Shown here: piece by piece, positions 14,206 to 28,480 of the stretch
Layout: every line of letters begins with the position of its first letter
Position numbering within the stretch: position 1 is the first letter of the stretch
Assembly: GCF_040115645.1 (NCBI RefSeq)
Contig: NW_027096051.1
Location: 310,001-374,000, forward strand
DNA from: Euwallacea fornicatus
Lineage: Eukaryota > Arthropoda > Insecta > Coleoptera > Curculionidae
Reading direction: 5' to 3'
Length of the DNA stretch: 64,000 bases
Program-made: the position numbers and the translations under genes
Notes under the pieces: model-generated
What the model saw: only the letters and a program-made list of their open reading frames with translations
The model's database searches: none
What the model was told of the DNA's origin: nothing

Positions 14206-17200
14206 GTGACTTTTCAAATTTTGAATCTCATTAACTTCGACAAATGACGACTAAATGTCTTAAACAAAGTGTCTAATTGATTAGCTCGACGGGATCGTTA
14301 AGATGACACAACAGATCATGGTTGCATCTTTTTGAATTTCCCAGAAAAATAGTACTTTATGTGCTCAAACACTCAAATTGTGTGACTTTTCTAACTTTGA
14401 AGCTCGTTAACTCCGACAAACGATGACCAAATGTCTTAAACAAAGTGTCAAATTAATCAGCGCGACGAGATCTTTAAGATGACACAACACATCATGGTTG
14501 CATCTTGTTGAATTTCCAAGAAAAATAGTACTTTATGTGCTCAAATACACAACTTTTGTGACTTTTCAAATTTTGAATCTCGTTAACTTCGACAAATGAT
14601 GACCAAATGTCTTAAACGAAGTGTCAAATTAATCAGCTCGACGGGATCGTTAAGATAACACAACAGATCATGATTGAATCTTGTTGAATTTCCCAGAAAA
14701 ATAGTACTTTATGTGCTCAAATACACAACTTTTGTGACTTTTCTAACTTTGAAGCTCGTTAACTCCGACAAACGATGACCAAATGTCTTAAACAAAGTGT
14801 CTAATTAATCAGCTCGACGGGATCGTTAAGATGACACAACAGATCATGATTGCATCTTGTTGAATTTCCCAGAAAAATAGTACTTTAAATGCTCAAACAC
14901 TTAAATTGCTTGACTTTTCAAATTTTGAATCTCGTTAACTTCGACAAATGACGACTAAATGTCTTAAACAAAGTGTCAAATTAATCAGCTCGACGGGATC
15001 GTTAAGATAACACAACAGATCATGATTGAATCTTGTTGAATTTCCCAGAAAAATAGTACTTTATGTGCTCAAACACTTAAATTGCGTGACTTCACATTTT
15101 GAATCTCGTTAACTTCGACAAATGACGACTAAATGTCTTAAACAAAGTGTCAAATTAATCAGCTCGACGGGATCGTTAAGATGACACAGCACATCATGAT
15201 TGTATCTTGTTGAATTTCCCAGAAAAATAGTACTTTATGTGCTCAAATACACAACTTTTGTGACTTTTCAAATTTTGAAGCTCGATAACTTCGACAAATG
15301 ATGACCAAATGTCTTAAACAAAGTGTCAAATTAATCAGCTCGACGGGATCGTTAACATGACACAACACATCATGATTGCATCTTGTCGACTTTCCCAGAA
15401 AAATAGTACTTTAAGTTCTCAGACACACAACTTTTGTGACTTTTCAAATTTTGAAGCTCGATAACTTCGACAAATGATGACCAAATGTCTTAAACAAAGT
15501 GTCTAATTAATCAGCTCGACGGGATCGTTAAGATGACACAACAGATCATGATTGCATCTTGTTGAATTTCCCAGAAAAATAGTACTTTATGTGCTCAAAC
15601 ACTCAAATTGTGTGACTTTTCAAATTTTGAATCTCGTTAACTTCGACAAATGACGACTAAATGTCTTAAACAAAGTGTCAAATTAATCAGCTCGACGGGA
15701 TCGTCAAGATGAACAACACATCATGATTGAATCTTGTTGAATTTCCCAGAAAAATAGTACTTTATGTTCTCAGACACACAACTTTTGTGACTTTTCAAGT
15801 TTTGAAGCTCGATAACTTCGATAAATGATGACCAAATGTCTTAAACAAAGTGTCTAATTAATCAGCTCGACGGGATCGTTAAGATGACACAACAGATCAT
15901 GATTGCATCTTGTTGAATTTCCCAGAAAAATAGTACTTTATGTGCTCAAACACTCAAATTGTGTGACTTTTCAAATTTTGAATCTCGTTAACTTCGACAA
16001 ATGACGACTAAATGTCTTAAACAAAGTGTCAAATTAATCAGCTCGACGGGATCGTTAAGATGAACAACACATCATGATTGAATCTTGTTGAATTTCCCAG
16101 AAAAATAGTACTTTAAGTGCTCAAATACACAACTTTTGTGACTTTTCAAATTTTGAATCTCGTTAACTTCGACAAATGACGACTAAATGTCTTAAACAAA
16201 GTGTCAAATTAATCAGCTCGACGGGATCGTTAAGATGAACAACACATCATGATTGCATCTTGTTGAATTTCCCAGAAAAATAGTACTTTAAGTGCTCAAA
16301 TACACAACTTTTGTGACTTTTCTAACTTTGAAGCTCGTTAACTCCGACAAACGATGACCAAATGTCTTAAACAAAGTGTCAAATTAATCAGCGCGACGAG
16401 ATCTTTAAGATGACACAACACATCATGGTTGCATCTTGTTGAATTTCCAAGAAAAATAGTACTTTATGTGCTCAAATACACAACTTTTGTGACTTTTCAA
16501 ATTTTGAATCTCGTTAACTTCGACAAATGATGACCAAATGTCTTAAACGAAGTGTCAAATTAATCAGCTCGACGGGATCGTTAAGATAACACAACAGATC
16601 ATGATTGAATCTTGTTGAATTTCCCAGAAAAATAGTACTTTATGTGCTCAAATACACAACTTTTGTGACTTTTCTAACTTTGAAGCTCGTTAACTCCGAC
16701 AAACGATGACCAAATGTCTTAAACAAAGTGTCTAATTAATCAGCTCGACGGGATCGTTAAGATGACACAACAGATCATGATTGCATCTTGTTGAATTTCC
16801 CAGAAAAATAGTACTTTAAATGCTCAAACACTTAAATTGCTTGACTTTTCAAATTTTGAATCTCGTTAACTTCGACAAATGACGACTAAATGTCTTAAAC
16901 AAAGTGTCAAATTAATCAGCTCGACGGGATCGTTAAGATAACACAGCACATCATGATTGTATCTTGTTGAATTTCCCAGAAAAATAGTACTTTATGTGCT
17001 CAAATACACAACTTTTGTGACTTTTCAAATTTTGAAGCTCGATAACTTCGACAAATGATGACCAAATGTCTTAAACAAAGTGTCAAATTAATCAGCTCGA
17101 CGGGATCCTCAAGATGACACAACAGATCATGATTGCATCTTGTTGAATTTCCCAGAAAAATAGTACTTTATGTGCTCAAACACTTAAATTGCGTGACTTT

Positions 17201-19601
17201 TCAAATTTTGAATCTCGTTAACTTCGACAAATGACAACTAAATGTCTTAAACAAAGTGTCAAATTAATCAGCTCGACGGGATCGTTAAGATGACACAGCA
17301 CATCATGATTGTATCTTGTTGAATTTCCCAGAAAAATAGTACTTTAAGTTCTCAGACACACAACTTTTGTGACTTTTCAAATTTTGAAGCTCGATAACTT
17401 CGACAAATGATGACCAAATGTCTTAAACAAAGTGTCAAATTAATCAGCTCGACGGGATCGTTAACATGACACAACACATCATGATTGCATCTTGTCGACT
17501 TTCCCAGAAAAATAGTACTTTAAGTTCTCAGACACACAACTTTTGTGACTTTTCAAGTTTTGAAGCTCGATAACTTCGATAAATGATGACCAAATGTCTT
17601 AAACAAAGTGTCTAATTAATCAGCTCGACGGGATCGTTAAGATGACACAACAGATCATGATTGCATCTTGTTGAATTTCCCAGAAAAATAGTACTTTATG
17701 TGCTCAAACACTCAAATTGTGTGACTTTTCAAATTTTGAATCTCGTTAACTTCGACAAATGACGACTAAATGTCTTAAACAAAGTGTCAAATTAATCAGC
17801 TCGACGGGATCGTTAAGATGAACAACACATCATGATTGAATCTTGTTGAATTTCCCAGAAAAATAGTACTTTATGAGCTCAAATACACAACTTTTGTGAC
17901 TTTTCAAATTTTGAATCTCGTTAACTTCGACAAATGACGACTAAATGTCTTAAACAAAGTGTCAAATTAATCAGCTCGACGGGATCGTTAAGATGAACAA
18001 CACATCATGATTGCATCTTGTTGAATTTCCCAGAAAAATAGTACTTTAAGTGCTCAAATACACAACTTTTGTGACTTTTCAAATTTTGAATCTCGATAAC
18101 TTCGACAAATGACGACTAAATGTCTTAAACAAAGTGTCTAATTAATCAGCTCGACGGGATCGTTAAGATGACACAGCACATCATGATTGTATCTTGTTGA
18201 ATTTCCCAGAAAAATAGTACTTTATGTGCTCAAACACTCAAATTGTGTGACTTTTCTAACTTTGAAGCTCGTTAACTCCGACAAACGATGACCAAATGTC
18301 TTAAACAAAGTGTCTAATTAATCAGCTCGACGGGATCGTTAAGATGACACAACAGATCATGATTGCATCTTGTTGAATTTCCCAGAAAAATAGTACTTTA
18401 TGTGCTCAAACACACAACTTTTGTGACTTTTCAAATTTTGAATCTCGTTAACTTCGACAAATGACGACTAAATGTCTTAAACAAAGTGTCAAATTAATCA
18501 GCTCGACGGGATCGTTAAGATGACACAGCACATCATGATTGTATCTTGTTGAATTTCCCAGAAAAATAGTACTTTATGTGCTCAAACACTTAAATTGCGT
18601 GACTTTTCAAATTTTGAATCTCATTAACTTCGACAAATGACGACTAAATGTCTTAAACAAAGTGTCTAATTGATTAGCTCGACGGGATCGTTAAGATGAC
18701 ACAACAGATCATGGTTGCATCTTTTTGAATTTCCCAGAAAAATAGTACTTTATGTGCTCAAACACTCAAATTGTGTGACTTTTCTAACTTTGAAGCTCGT
18801 TAACTCCGACAAACGATGACCAAATGTCTTAAACAAAGTGTCTAATTAATCAGCTCGACGGGATCGTTAAGATGACACAACAGATCATGATTGCATCTTG
18901 TTGAATTTCCCAGAAAAATAGTACTTTATGTGCTCAAATACACAACTTTTGTGACTTTTCAAATTTTGAATCTCGTTAACTTCGACAAATGATGACCAAA
19001 TGTCTTAAACAAAGTGTCAAATTAATCAACTCGACGGGATCGTTAAGATGACACAACAGATCATGATTGCATCTTGTTGAATTTCCCAGAAAAATAGTAC
19101 TTTAAGTGCTCAAACACTCAAATTGTGTGACTTTTCTAACTTTGAAGCTCGATAACTTCGACAAATGATGACCAAATGTCTTAAACAAAGTGTCTAATTG
19201 ATCAGCTCGACGGGATCGTTAAGATGACACAACAGATCATGATTGCATCTTTTTGAATTTCCCAGAAAAATAGTACTTTATGTGCTCAAACACTCAAATT
19301 GTGTGACTTTTCTAACTTTGAAGCTCGATAACTTCGACAAACGATGACCAAATGTCTTAAACAAAGTGTCTAATTGATCAGCTTGACGGGATCGTTAAGA
19401 TGACACAACAGATCATGGTTGCATCTTTTTGAATTTCCCAGAAAAATAGTACTTTATGTGCTCAAACACTCAAATTGTGTGACTTTTCTAACTTTGAAGC
19501 TCGTTAACTCCGACAAACGATGACCAAATGTCTTAAACAAAGTGTCAAATTAATCAACTCGACGGGATCGTTAAGATGACACAACAGATCATGATTGCAT
19601 C
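14206..19601 (+). repeat. Left domain, shuffled blocks
   Basis: This stretch is made of the same monomer variants as the preceding blocks but in different order. The 'gcgcgacgag' marker occurs at 14,460 and 16,391, the 'gaacaac' series at about 15,712, 16,061 and 16,235, and a 'gacaactaaatg' block starts at 17,233. A 2-bp-deleted monomer ('gacttcacattttg') lies near 15,091 and has a twin near 2,439. I did not resolve one clean period here. No gene or foreign sequence is present. Confidence 0.75.
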
Positions 19602-20517
19602 TTGTTGAATTTCCCAGAAAAATAGTACTTTATGTGCTCAAACACTTAAATTGCGTGACTTTTCAAATTTTGAATCTCGTTAACTTCGACAAATGACGAC
19701 TAAATGTCTTAAACAAAGTGTCAAATTAATCAGCTCGAAGGGATCGTTAAGATGACACAGCACATCATGATTGTATCTTGTTGAATTTCCCAGAAAAATA
19801 GTACTTTAAGTTCTCAGACACACAACTTTTGTGACTTTTCAAATTTTGAAGCTCGATAACTTCGACAAATGATGACCAAATGTCTTAAACAAAGTGTCAA
19901 ATTAATCAGCTCGACGGGATCGTTAACATGACACAACACATCATGATTGCATCTTGTCGACTTTCCCAGAAAAATAGTACTTTAAGTTCTCAGACACACA
20001 ACTTTTGTGACTTTTCAAGTTTTGAAGCTCGATAACTTCGATAAATGATGACCAAATGTCTTAAACAAAGTGTCTAATTAATCAGCTCGACGGGATCGTT
20101 AAGATGACACAACAGATCATGATTGCATCTTGTTGAATTTCCCAGAAAAATAGTACTTTATGTGCTCACACTCAAATTGTGTGACTTTTCAAATTTTGAA
20201 TCTCGTTAACTTCGACAAATGACGACTAAATGTCTTAAACAAAGTGTCAAATTAATCAGGTCGACGGGATCGTTAAGATGAACAACACATCATGATTGCA
20301 TCTTGTTGAATTTCACAGAAAAAGAGTACTTTATGTGCTCAAACGCTTAAATTGCGTGACTTTTCAAATTTTGAATCTCGTTAACTTCGACAAATGACGA
20401 CTAAATGTCTTAAACAAAGTGTCAAATTAATCAGCTCGACGGGATCGTTAAGATGAACAACACATCATGATTGCATCTTGTTGAATTTCCCAGAAAAATA
20501 GTACTTTATGTGCTCAA
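19602..20517 (+). repeat. Block duplication, copy 1 (offset 2,807-2,809 bp)
   Basis: The rare 'ctcgaaggg' at 19,734 and the rare 'ttcacagaaaaagagtac' near 20,313 recur at 22,541 and near 23,122. The offset changes from 2,807 to 2,809 because this copy contains a private 2-bp deletion near 20,165 ('gtgctcacactc' for 'gtgctcaaacactc'). That makes the offset 16 monomers less deletions. Monomers with 'caaacgcttaa' follow in both copies. This copy also differs from its partner around 20,165-20,180, where the two carry different monomer types. Confidence 0.75.
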
Positions 20518-20799
20518 ATACACAACTTTTGTGACTTTTCAAATTTTGAAGCTCGATAACTTCGAAAAATGATGACCAAATGTCTTAAACAAAGTGTCAA
20601 ATTAATCAGCTCGACGGGATCCTCAAGATGACACAACAGATCATGATTGCATCTTGTTGAATTTCCCAGAAAAATAGTACTTTATGTGCTCAAACACTTA
20701 AATTGCGTGACTTTTCAAATTTTGAATCTCGTTAACTTCGACAAATGACGACTAAATGTCTTAAACAAAGTGTCAAATTAATCAGCTCGACGGGATCGT

Positions 20800-21150
20800 T
20801 AAGATGAACAACACATAATGATTGCATCTTGTTGAATTTCCCAGAAAAATAGTACTTTATGTGCTCAAACACTTAAATTGCGTGACTTTTCAAATTTTGA
20901 ATCTCGTTAACTTCGACAAATGACGACTAAATGTCTTAAACAAAGTGTCAAATTAATCAGCTCGACGGGATCGTTAAGATGAACAACACATAATGATTGC
21001 ATCTTGTTGAATTTCCCAGAAAAATAGTACTTTATGTGCTCAAACACTTAAATTGCGTGACTTTTCAAATTTTGAATCTCGTTAACTTCGACAAATGACG
21101 ACCAAATGTCTTAAACAAAGTGTCTAATTAATCAGCTCGACGGGATCGTT
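20800..21150 (+). repeat. Adjacent twin 175-bp monomers with 'acataatg'
   Basis: Two consecutive monomers carry both the 1-bp deletion ('gaacaac') and a private change from 'acatcatg' to 'acataatg', at about 20,814 and 20,989, 175 bases apart. A change shared only by neighbours is the expected trace of a recent single-monomer duplication. The change also destroys the 'atcatgat' palindrome and its BspHI site. Confidence 0.8.
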
Positions 21151-22408
21151 AAGATGACACAACAGATCATGATTGCATCTTGTTGAATTTCCCAGAAAAA
21201 TAGTACTTTATGTGCTCAAATACACAACTTTTGTGACTTTTCAAATTTTGAATCTCGTTAACTTCGACAAATGATGACCAAATGTCTTAAACAAAGTGTC
21301 AAATTAATCAACTCGACGGGATCGTTAAGATGACACAACAGATCATGATTGCATCTTGTTGAATTTCCCAGAAAAATAGTACTTTATGTGCTGAAATACA
21401 CAACTTTTGTGACTTTTCTAACTTTGAAGCTCGATAACTTCGACAAACGATGACCAAATGTCTTAAACAAAGTGTCTAATTGATCAGCTCGACGGGATCG
21501 TTAAGATGACACAACAGATAATGGTTGCATCTTTTTGAATTTCCCAGAAAAATAGTACTTTATGTGCTCAAACACTCAAATTGTGTGACTTTTCTAACTT
21601 TGAAGCTCGTTAACTCCGACAAACGATGACCAAATGTCTTAAACAAAGTGTCAAATTAATCAACTCGACGGGATCGTTAAGATGACACAACAGATCATGA
21701 TTGCATCTTGTTGAATTTCCCAGAAAAATAGTACTTTATGTGCTCAAATACACAACTTTTGTGACTTTTCTAACTTTGAAGCTCGATAACTTCGACAAAT
21801 GATGACCAAATGTCTTAAACAAAGTGTCAAATTAATCAACTCGACGGGATCGTTAAGATGACACAACAGATCATGATTGCATCTTGTTGAATTTCCCAGA
21901 AAAATAGTACTTTAAATGCTCAAACACTTAAATTGCGTGACTTTTCAAATTTTGAATCTCGTTAACTTCGACAAATGACGACTAAATGTCTTAAACAAAG
22001 TGTCAAATTAATCAGCTCGACGGGATCGTTAAGATGAACAACACATCATGATTGCATCTTGTTGAATTTCCCAGAAAAATAGTACTTTATGTGCTCAAAC
22101 ACTTAAATTGCGTGACTTTTCAAATTTTGAATCTCGTTAACTTCGACAAATGACGACTAAATGTCTTAAACAAAGTGTCAAATTAATCAGCTCGACGGGA
22201 TCGTTAAGACGAACAACACATCATGATTGAATCTTGTTGAATTTCCCAGAAAAAGAGTACTTTATGTGCTCAAACGCTTAAATTGCGCGACTTTTCAAAT
22301 TTTGAATCTCGTTAACTTCGACAAATGACGACTAAATGTCTTAAACAAAGTGTCAAATTAATCAGCTCGACGGGATCGTTAAGATGAACAACACATCATG
22401 ATTGAATC

Positions 22409-23326
22409 TTGTTGAATTTCCCAGAAAAATAGTACTTTATGTGCTCAAACACTTAAATTGCGTGACTTTTCAAATTTTGAATCTCGTTAACTTCGACAAA
22501 TGACGACTAAATGTCTTAAACAAAGTGTCAAATTAATCAGCTCGAAGGGATCGTTAAGATGACACAGCACATCATGATTGTATCTTGTTGAATTTCCCAG
22601 AAAAATAGTACTTTAAGTTCTCAGACACACAACTTTTGTGACTTTTCAAATTTTGAAGCTCGATAACTTCGACAAATGATGACCAAATGTCTTAAACAAA
22701 GTGTCAAATTAATCAGCTCGACGGGATCGTCAACATGACACAACACATCATGATTGCATCTTGTCGACTTTCCCAGAAAAATAGTACTTTAAGTTCTCAG
22801 ACACACAACTTTTGTGACTTTTCAAGTTTTGAAGCTCGATAACTTCGATAAATGATGACCAAATGTCTTAAACAAAGTGTCTAATTAATCAGCTCGACGG
22901 GATCGTTAAGATGACACAACAGATCATGATTGCATCTTGTTGAATTTCCCAGAAAAATAGTACTTTATGTGCTCAAACACTTAAATTGCGTGACTTTTCA
23001 AATTTTGAATCTCGTTAACTTCGACAAATGACGACTAAATGTCTTAAACAAAGTGTCAAATTAATCAGCTCGACGGGATCGTTAAGATGAACAACACATC
23101 ATGATTGCATCTTGTTGAATTTCACAGAAAAAGAGTACTTTATGTGCTCAAACGCTTAAATTGCGTGACTTTTCAAATTTTGAATCTCGTTAACTTCGAC
23201 AAATGACGACTAAATGTCTTAAACAAAGTGTCAAATTAATCAGCTCGACGGGATCGTTAAGATGAACAACACATCATGATTGCATCTTGTTGAATTTCCC
23301 AGAAAAATAGTACTTTATGTGCTCAA
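22409..23326 (+). repeat. Block duplication, copy 2 (offset 2,807-2,809 bp)
   Basis: Partner of 19,602-20,517, with the same order of rare variants ('ctcgaaggg', 'agagtacttt', 'caaacgctt'). A near relative with 'agagtacttt' but an intact 'cccag' sits at about 22,251 between the two copies. Pairing ends near 23,326, where this copy continues with 'caaacac' while the first has 'caaatac'. Confidence 0.72.
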
Positions 23327-26300
23327 ACACTTAAATTGCGTGACTTTTCAAATTTTGAATCTCGTTAACTTCGACAAATGACGACTAAATGTCTTAAACA
23401 AAGTGTCAAATTAATCAGCTCGACGGGATCGTTAAGATGAACAACACATCATGATTGCATCTTGTTGAATTTCCCAGAAAAATAGTACTTTATGTGCTCA
23501 AACACTTAAATTGCGTGACTTTTCAAATTTTGAATCTCGTTAACTTCGACAAATGACGACTAAATGTCTTAAACAAAGTGTCAAATTAATCAGCTCGACG
23601 AGATCTTTAAGATGACACAACACATCATGGTTGCATCTTGTTGAATTTCCAAGAAAAATAGTACTTTATGTGCTCAAATACACAACTTTTGAGACTTTTC
23701 AAATTTTGAAGCTCGATAACTTCGACAAATGACGACTAAATGTCTTAAACAAAGTGTCAAATTAATCAGCTCGACGAGATCTTTAAGATGACACAACACA
23801 TCATGATTGCATCTTGTCGACTTTCCCAGAAAAATAGTACTTTAAGTTCTCAGACACACAACTTTTGTGACTTTTCAAATTTTGAAGCTCGATAACTTCG
23901 ACAAATGATGACCAAATGTCTTAAACAAAGTGTCAAATTAATCAGCTCGACGGGATCGTTAACATGACACAACACATCATGATTGCATCTTGTCGACTTT
24001 CCCAGAAAAATAGTACTTTAAGTTCTCAGACACACATCTTTTGTGACTTTTCAAATTTTGTAGCTCGATAACTTCGACAAATTATGACCAAATGTCTTAA
24101 ACAAAGTGTCAAATTAATCAGCTCGACGGGATCGTTAACATGACACAACAGATCATGATTGCATCTTGTTGAATTTCCCAGAAAAATAGTACTTTATGTG
24201 CTCAAACATTTAAATTGCGTGACTTTTCAAATTTTGAATCTCGTTAACTTCGACAAATGACGACTAAATGTCTTAAACAAAGTGTCAATTTAATCAGCTC
24301 GACGGGATCGTTAAGATGACACAACAGATCATGATTGCATCTTGTTGAATTTCCCAGGAAAATAGTACTTTATGTGCTCAAATACACAACTTTTGAGACT
24401 TTTCAAATTTTGAATCTCGATAACTTGGACAAATGATGACCAAATGTCTTAAACAAAGTGTCTAATTAATCAGCTCGACGGGATCGTTAAGATGACACAA
24501 CACATCATGATTGCATCTTGTTGAATTTCCCAGAAAAATAGTACTTTATGTGCTCAAATACACAACTTTTGTGACTTTTCAAATTTTGAAGCTCGATAAC
24601 TTCGACAAATGATGACCAAATGTCTTAAACAAAGTGTCACATTAATCAGCTCGACGGGATCGTTAACATGACAAAACACATCATGATTGCATCTTGTCGA
24701 CTTTCCCAGAAAAATAGTACTTTAAGTTCTCAGACACACAACTTTTGTGACTTTTGAAATTTTGAAGCTCGATAACTTCGACAAATGATGACCAAATGTC
24801 TTAAACAAAGTGTCAAATTAATCAGCTCGACGGGATCGTTAACATGACACAACACATCATGATTGCATCTTGTCGACTTTCCCAGAAAAACAGTACTTTA
24901 AGTTCTCAGACACACAACTTTTGTGACTTTTCAAATTTTGAAGCTCGATAACTTCGACAAATGATGACCAAATGTCTTAAACAAAGTGTTAAATTAATCA
25001 GCTCGACGGGATCGTTAACATGACACAACACATCATGATTGCATCTTGTCGACTTTCCCAGAAAAATAGTACTTTAAGTTCTCAGACACACAACTTTTGT
25101 GACTTTTCAAATTTTGAAGCTCGATAACTTCGACAAATGATGAACAAATGTCTTAAACAAAATGTCAAATTAATCAGCTCGACGGGATCGTTAAGATAAC
25201 ACAACAGATCATGATTGAATCTTGTTGAATTTCCCAGAAAAATAGTACTTTATGTGCTCAAATACACAACTTTTGTGAATTTTCAAATTTTGAATCTCGT
25301 TAACTTCGACAAATGATGACCAAATGTCTTAAACAAAGTGTCAAATTAATCAGCTCGACGGGATCGTTAAGATGAACAACACATCATGATTGTATCTTGT
25401 TGAATTTCCCAGAAAAATAGTACTTTAAGTTCTCAGACACACAACTTTTGTGAATTTTCAAATTTTGAAGCTCGATAACTTCGACAAATAATGACCAAAT
25501 GTCTTAAACAAAGTGTCTAATTAATCAGCTCGACGGGATCGTTAAGATGACCCAACAGATCATGATTGCATCTTGTTGAATTTCCCAGAAAAATAGTACT
25601 TTAAGTTCTCAGACACACAACTTTTGTGACTTTTCAAATTTTGAAGCTCGATAACTTCGACAAATGATGACCAAATGTCTTAAACAAAGTGTCAAATTAA
25701 TCAGCTCGACGGGATGGTTAAGATGACCCAACAGATCATGATTGCATCTTGTTGAATTTCCCAGAAAAATAGTACTTTAAGTTCTCAGACACACAACTTT
25801 TGTGACTTTTCAAATTTTGAAGCTCGATAACTTCGACAAATGATGACCAAATGTCTTAAACAAAGTGTCAAATTAATCAGCTCGACGGGATGGTTAAGAT
25901 GACCCAACAGATCATGATTGCATCTTGTTGAATTTCCCAGAAAAATAGTACTTTAAGTTCTCAGACACACAACTTTTGTGACTTTTCAAATTTTGAAGCT
26001 CGATAACTTCGACAAATGATGACCAAATGTCTTAAACAAAGTGTCAAATTAATCAGCTCTACGGGATCGTTAAGATGACACAACAGATCATGATTGTATC
26101 TTGTTGAATTTCCCAGAAAAATAGTACTTTATGTGCTCAAATACACAACTTTTGTGACTTTTCAAATTTTGAATCTCGTTAACTTCGACAAATGATGACC
26201 AAATGTCTTAAACAAAGTGTCAAATTAATCAGCTCTACGGGATCGTTAAGATGACACAACAGATCATGATTGCATCTTGTTGAATTTCCCAGACAAATAG

Positions 26301-26759
26301 TACTTTATGTGCTCAAATACACAACTTTTGTGACTTTTCAAATTTTGAATCTCGTTAACTTCGACAAATGATGACCAAATGTCTTAAACAAAGTGTCAAA
26401 TTAATCAGCTCGACGGGATCGTTACGATGACACAACACATCGTGATTGCATCTTGTCCACTTTCCCAGAAAAATAGTACTTTAAGTTCTCAGACACACAA
26501 CTTTTGTGACTTTTCAAATTTTGAAGCTCGATAACTTCGACAAATGATGACCAAATGTCTTAAACAAAGTGTCAAATTAATCAGCTCGACGGGATCGTTA
26601 AGATGACCCAACAGATCATGATTGCATCTTGTTGAATTTCCCAGAAAAATAGTACTTTATGTGCTCAAATACACAACTTTTGTGACTTTTCAAATTTTAA
26701 AGCTCGATAACTTCGACAAATGATGACCAAATGTCTTAAACAAAGTGTCAAATTAATCA

Positions 26760-28150
26760 GCTCTACGGGATCGTTAAGATGACACAACAGATCATGATTG
26801 CATCTTGTTGAATTTCCCAGAAAAATAGTACTTTATGTGCTCAAATACACAACTTTTGTGACTTTTCAAATTTTGAATCTCGTTAACTTCGACAAATGAT
26901 GACCAAATGTCTTAAACAAAGTGTCAAATTAATCAGCTCGACGGGATCGTTAAGATGACACAACAGATCATGATTGCATCTTTTTGAATTTCCCAGAAAA
27001 ATAGTACTTTATGTGCTCAAATACACAACTTTTGTGACTTTTCAAATTTTGAATCTCGTTAACTTCGACAAATGATGACCAAATGTCTTAAACAAAGTGT
27101 CAAATTGATCAGCTCGACGGGATCGTTAAGATGACACAACAGATCATGATTGAATCTTGTTGAATTTCCCAGAAAAATAGTACTTTATGTGCTCAAATAC
27201 ACAACTTTTGTGACTTTTCAAATTTTGAATCTCGATAACTTCGACAAATGATGACCAAATGTCTTAAACAAAGTGTCAAATTAATCAGCTCGACGGGATC
27301 GTTAAGATGACACAACAGATCATGATTGCATCTTGTTGAATTTCCCAGAAAAATAGTACTTTATGTGCTCAAATACACAACTTTTGTGAATTTTCAAATT
27401 TTGAAGCTCGATAACTTCGACAAATGATGACCAAATGTCTTAAACAAAGTGTCAAATTAATCAGCTCGACGGGATGGTTAAGATGACCCAACAGATCATG
27501 ATTGCATCTTGTTGAATTTCCCAGAAAAATAGTACTTTAAGTTCTCAGACACACAACTTTTGTGACTTTTCAAATTTTGAAGCTCGATAACTTCGACAAA
27601 TGATGACCAAATGTCTTAAACAAAGTGTCAAATTAATCAGCTCTACGGGATCGTTAAGATGACACAACAGATCATGATTGCATCTTGTTGAATTTCCCAG
27701 AAAAATAGTACTTTATGTGCTCAAATACACAACTTTTGTGACTTTTCAAATTTTGAATCTCGTTAACTTCGACAAATGATGACCAAATGTCTTAAACAAA
27801 GTGTCAAATTAATCAGCTCGACGGGATCGTTAAGATGACACAACAGATCATGATTGCATCTTTTTGAATTTCCCAGAACAATAGTACTTCATGTGCTCAA
27901 ATACACAACTTTTGTGACTTTTCAAATTTTGAATCTCGTTAACTTCGACAAATGATGACCAAATGTCTTAAACAAAGTGTCAAATTAATCAGCTCGACGG
28001 GATCGTTAAGATGACACAACAGATCATGATTGAATCTTGTTGAATTTCCCAGAAAAATAGTACTTTATGTGCTCAAATACACAACTTTTGTGACTTTTCA
28101 AATTTTGAATCTCGATAACTTCGACAAATGATGACCAAATGTCTTAAACA
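26760..28150 (+). repeat. Older 5-monomer duplication (880 bp offset)
   Basis: The block at 26,760-27,270 resembles 27,640-28,150 at an offset of 880 bases (5 monomers). Each copy starts with 'agctctacggg' and continues through a 'tttttgaattt' monomer to a 'gattgaatc' monomer. The second copy has private changes ('cccagaacaatag' and 'gtacttcatg' near 27,880), and the first has 'caaattgatc' near 27,103. The copies have therefore had time to diverge. Confidence 0.7.
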
Positions 28151-28480
28151 AAGTGTCTAATTAATTAGCTCAACGGGATCGTTAAGATGACACAACAGAT
28201 CATGATTGCATCTTTTTGAATTTCCCAGAAAAATAGTACTTTATGTGCTCAAACACTCAAATGGTGTGACTTTTCTAACTTTGAAGCTCCATAACTCCGA
28301 CAAATGATGACGAAATGTCTTAAACAAAGTGTCAAATTAATCAGCTCGACGGGATAGTTAAGATGACACAACACATCATGATTGTATCTTGTTGAATTTC
28401 CCAGAAAAATAGTACTTTAAGTTCTCAGACACACAACTTTTGTGAATTTTCAAATTTTGAAGCTCGATAACTTCGACAAA
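27890..28480 (+). repeat. 17-monomer-spaced block, copy 1 (2,992 bp offset)
   Basis: The rare series 'ctcaacggg', 'aaatggtgtg', 'ctccataactccgac', 'gatgacgaaatg' and 'gggatagttaag' at about 28,169-28,357 recurs in the same order at about 31,161-31,349, exactly 2,992 bases (17 monomers) away. Single-base differences are visible, such as 'gattgtatc' here against 'gattgcatc' there. A partial relative without 'ctcaacggg' lies near 29,490-29,550. Confidence 0.72.

Larger units (their letters stand above)
1..24266 (+). repeat. Left subfamily domain of the array
   Basis: Monomers here frequently carry 'gacgactaaatg' where the rest of the array has 'gatgaccaaatg', together with 'tctaattaatcag', 'cacagcacatcatg' with 'gtatc', and 'ttaaattgcgtgac'. 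The last 'gacgacta' I can see is at 24,259. This domain also holds nearly all copies of a 175-bp subfamily in which 'gatgacacaac' is shortened to 'gatgaacaac'. Other monomer types common further right, such as 'gttaacatg' with 'gtcgac', also occur here, for example near 1,292, 4,632 and 6,390. The domain is therefore a mixture rather than a separate family. No gene is visible in it. Confidence 0.8.

Noticed and set aside
20280..23500. Coding 'atgaacaac...' starts created by the 175-bp subfamily
   Set aside because: The deletion creates a start-like 'atgaacaac', but the frame meets a stop within the monomer, and no extended frame follows in any copy I read.
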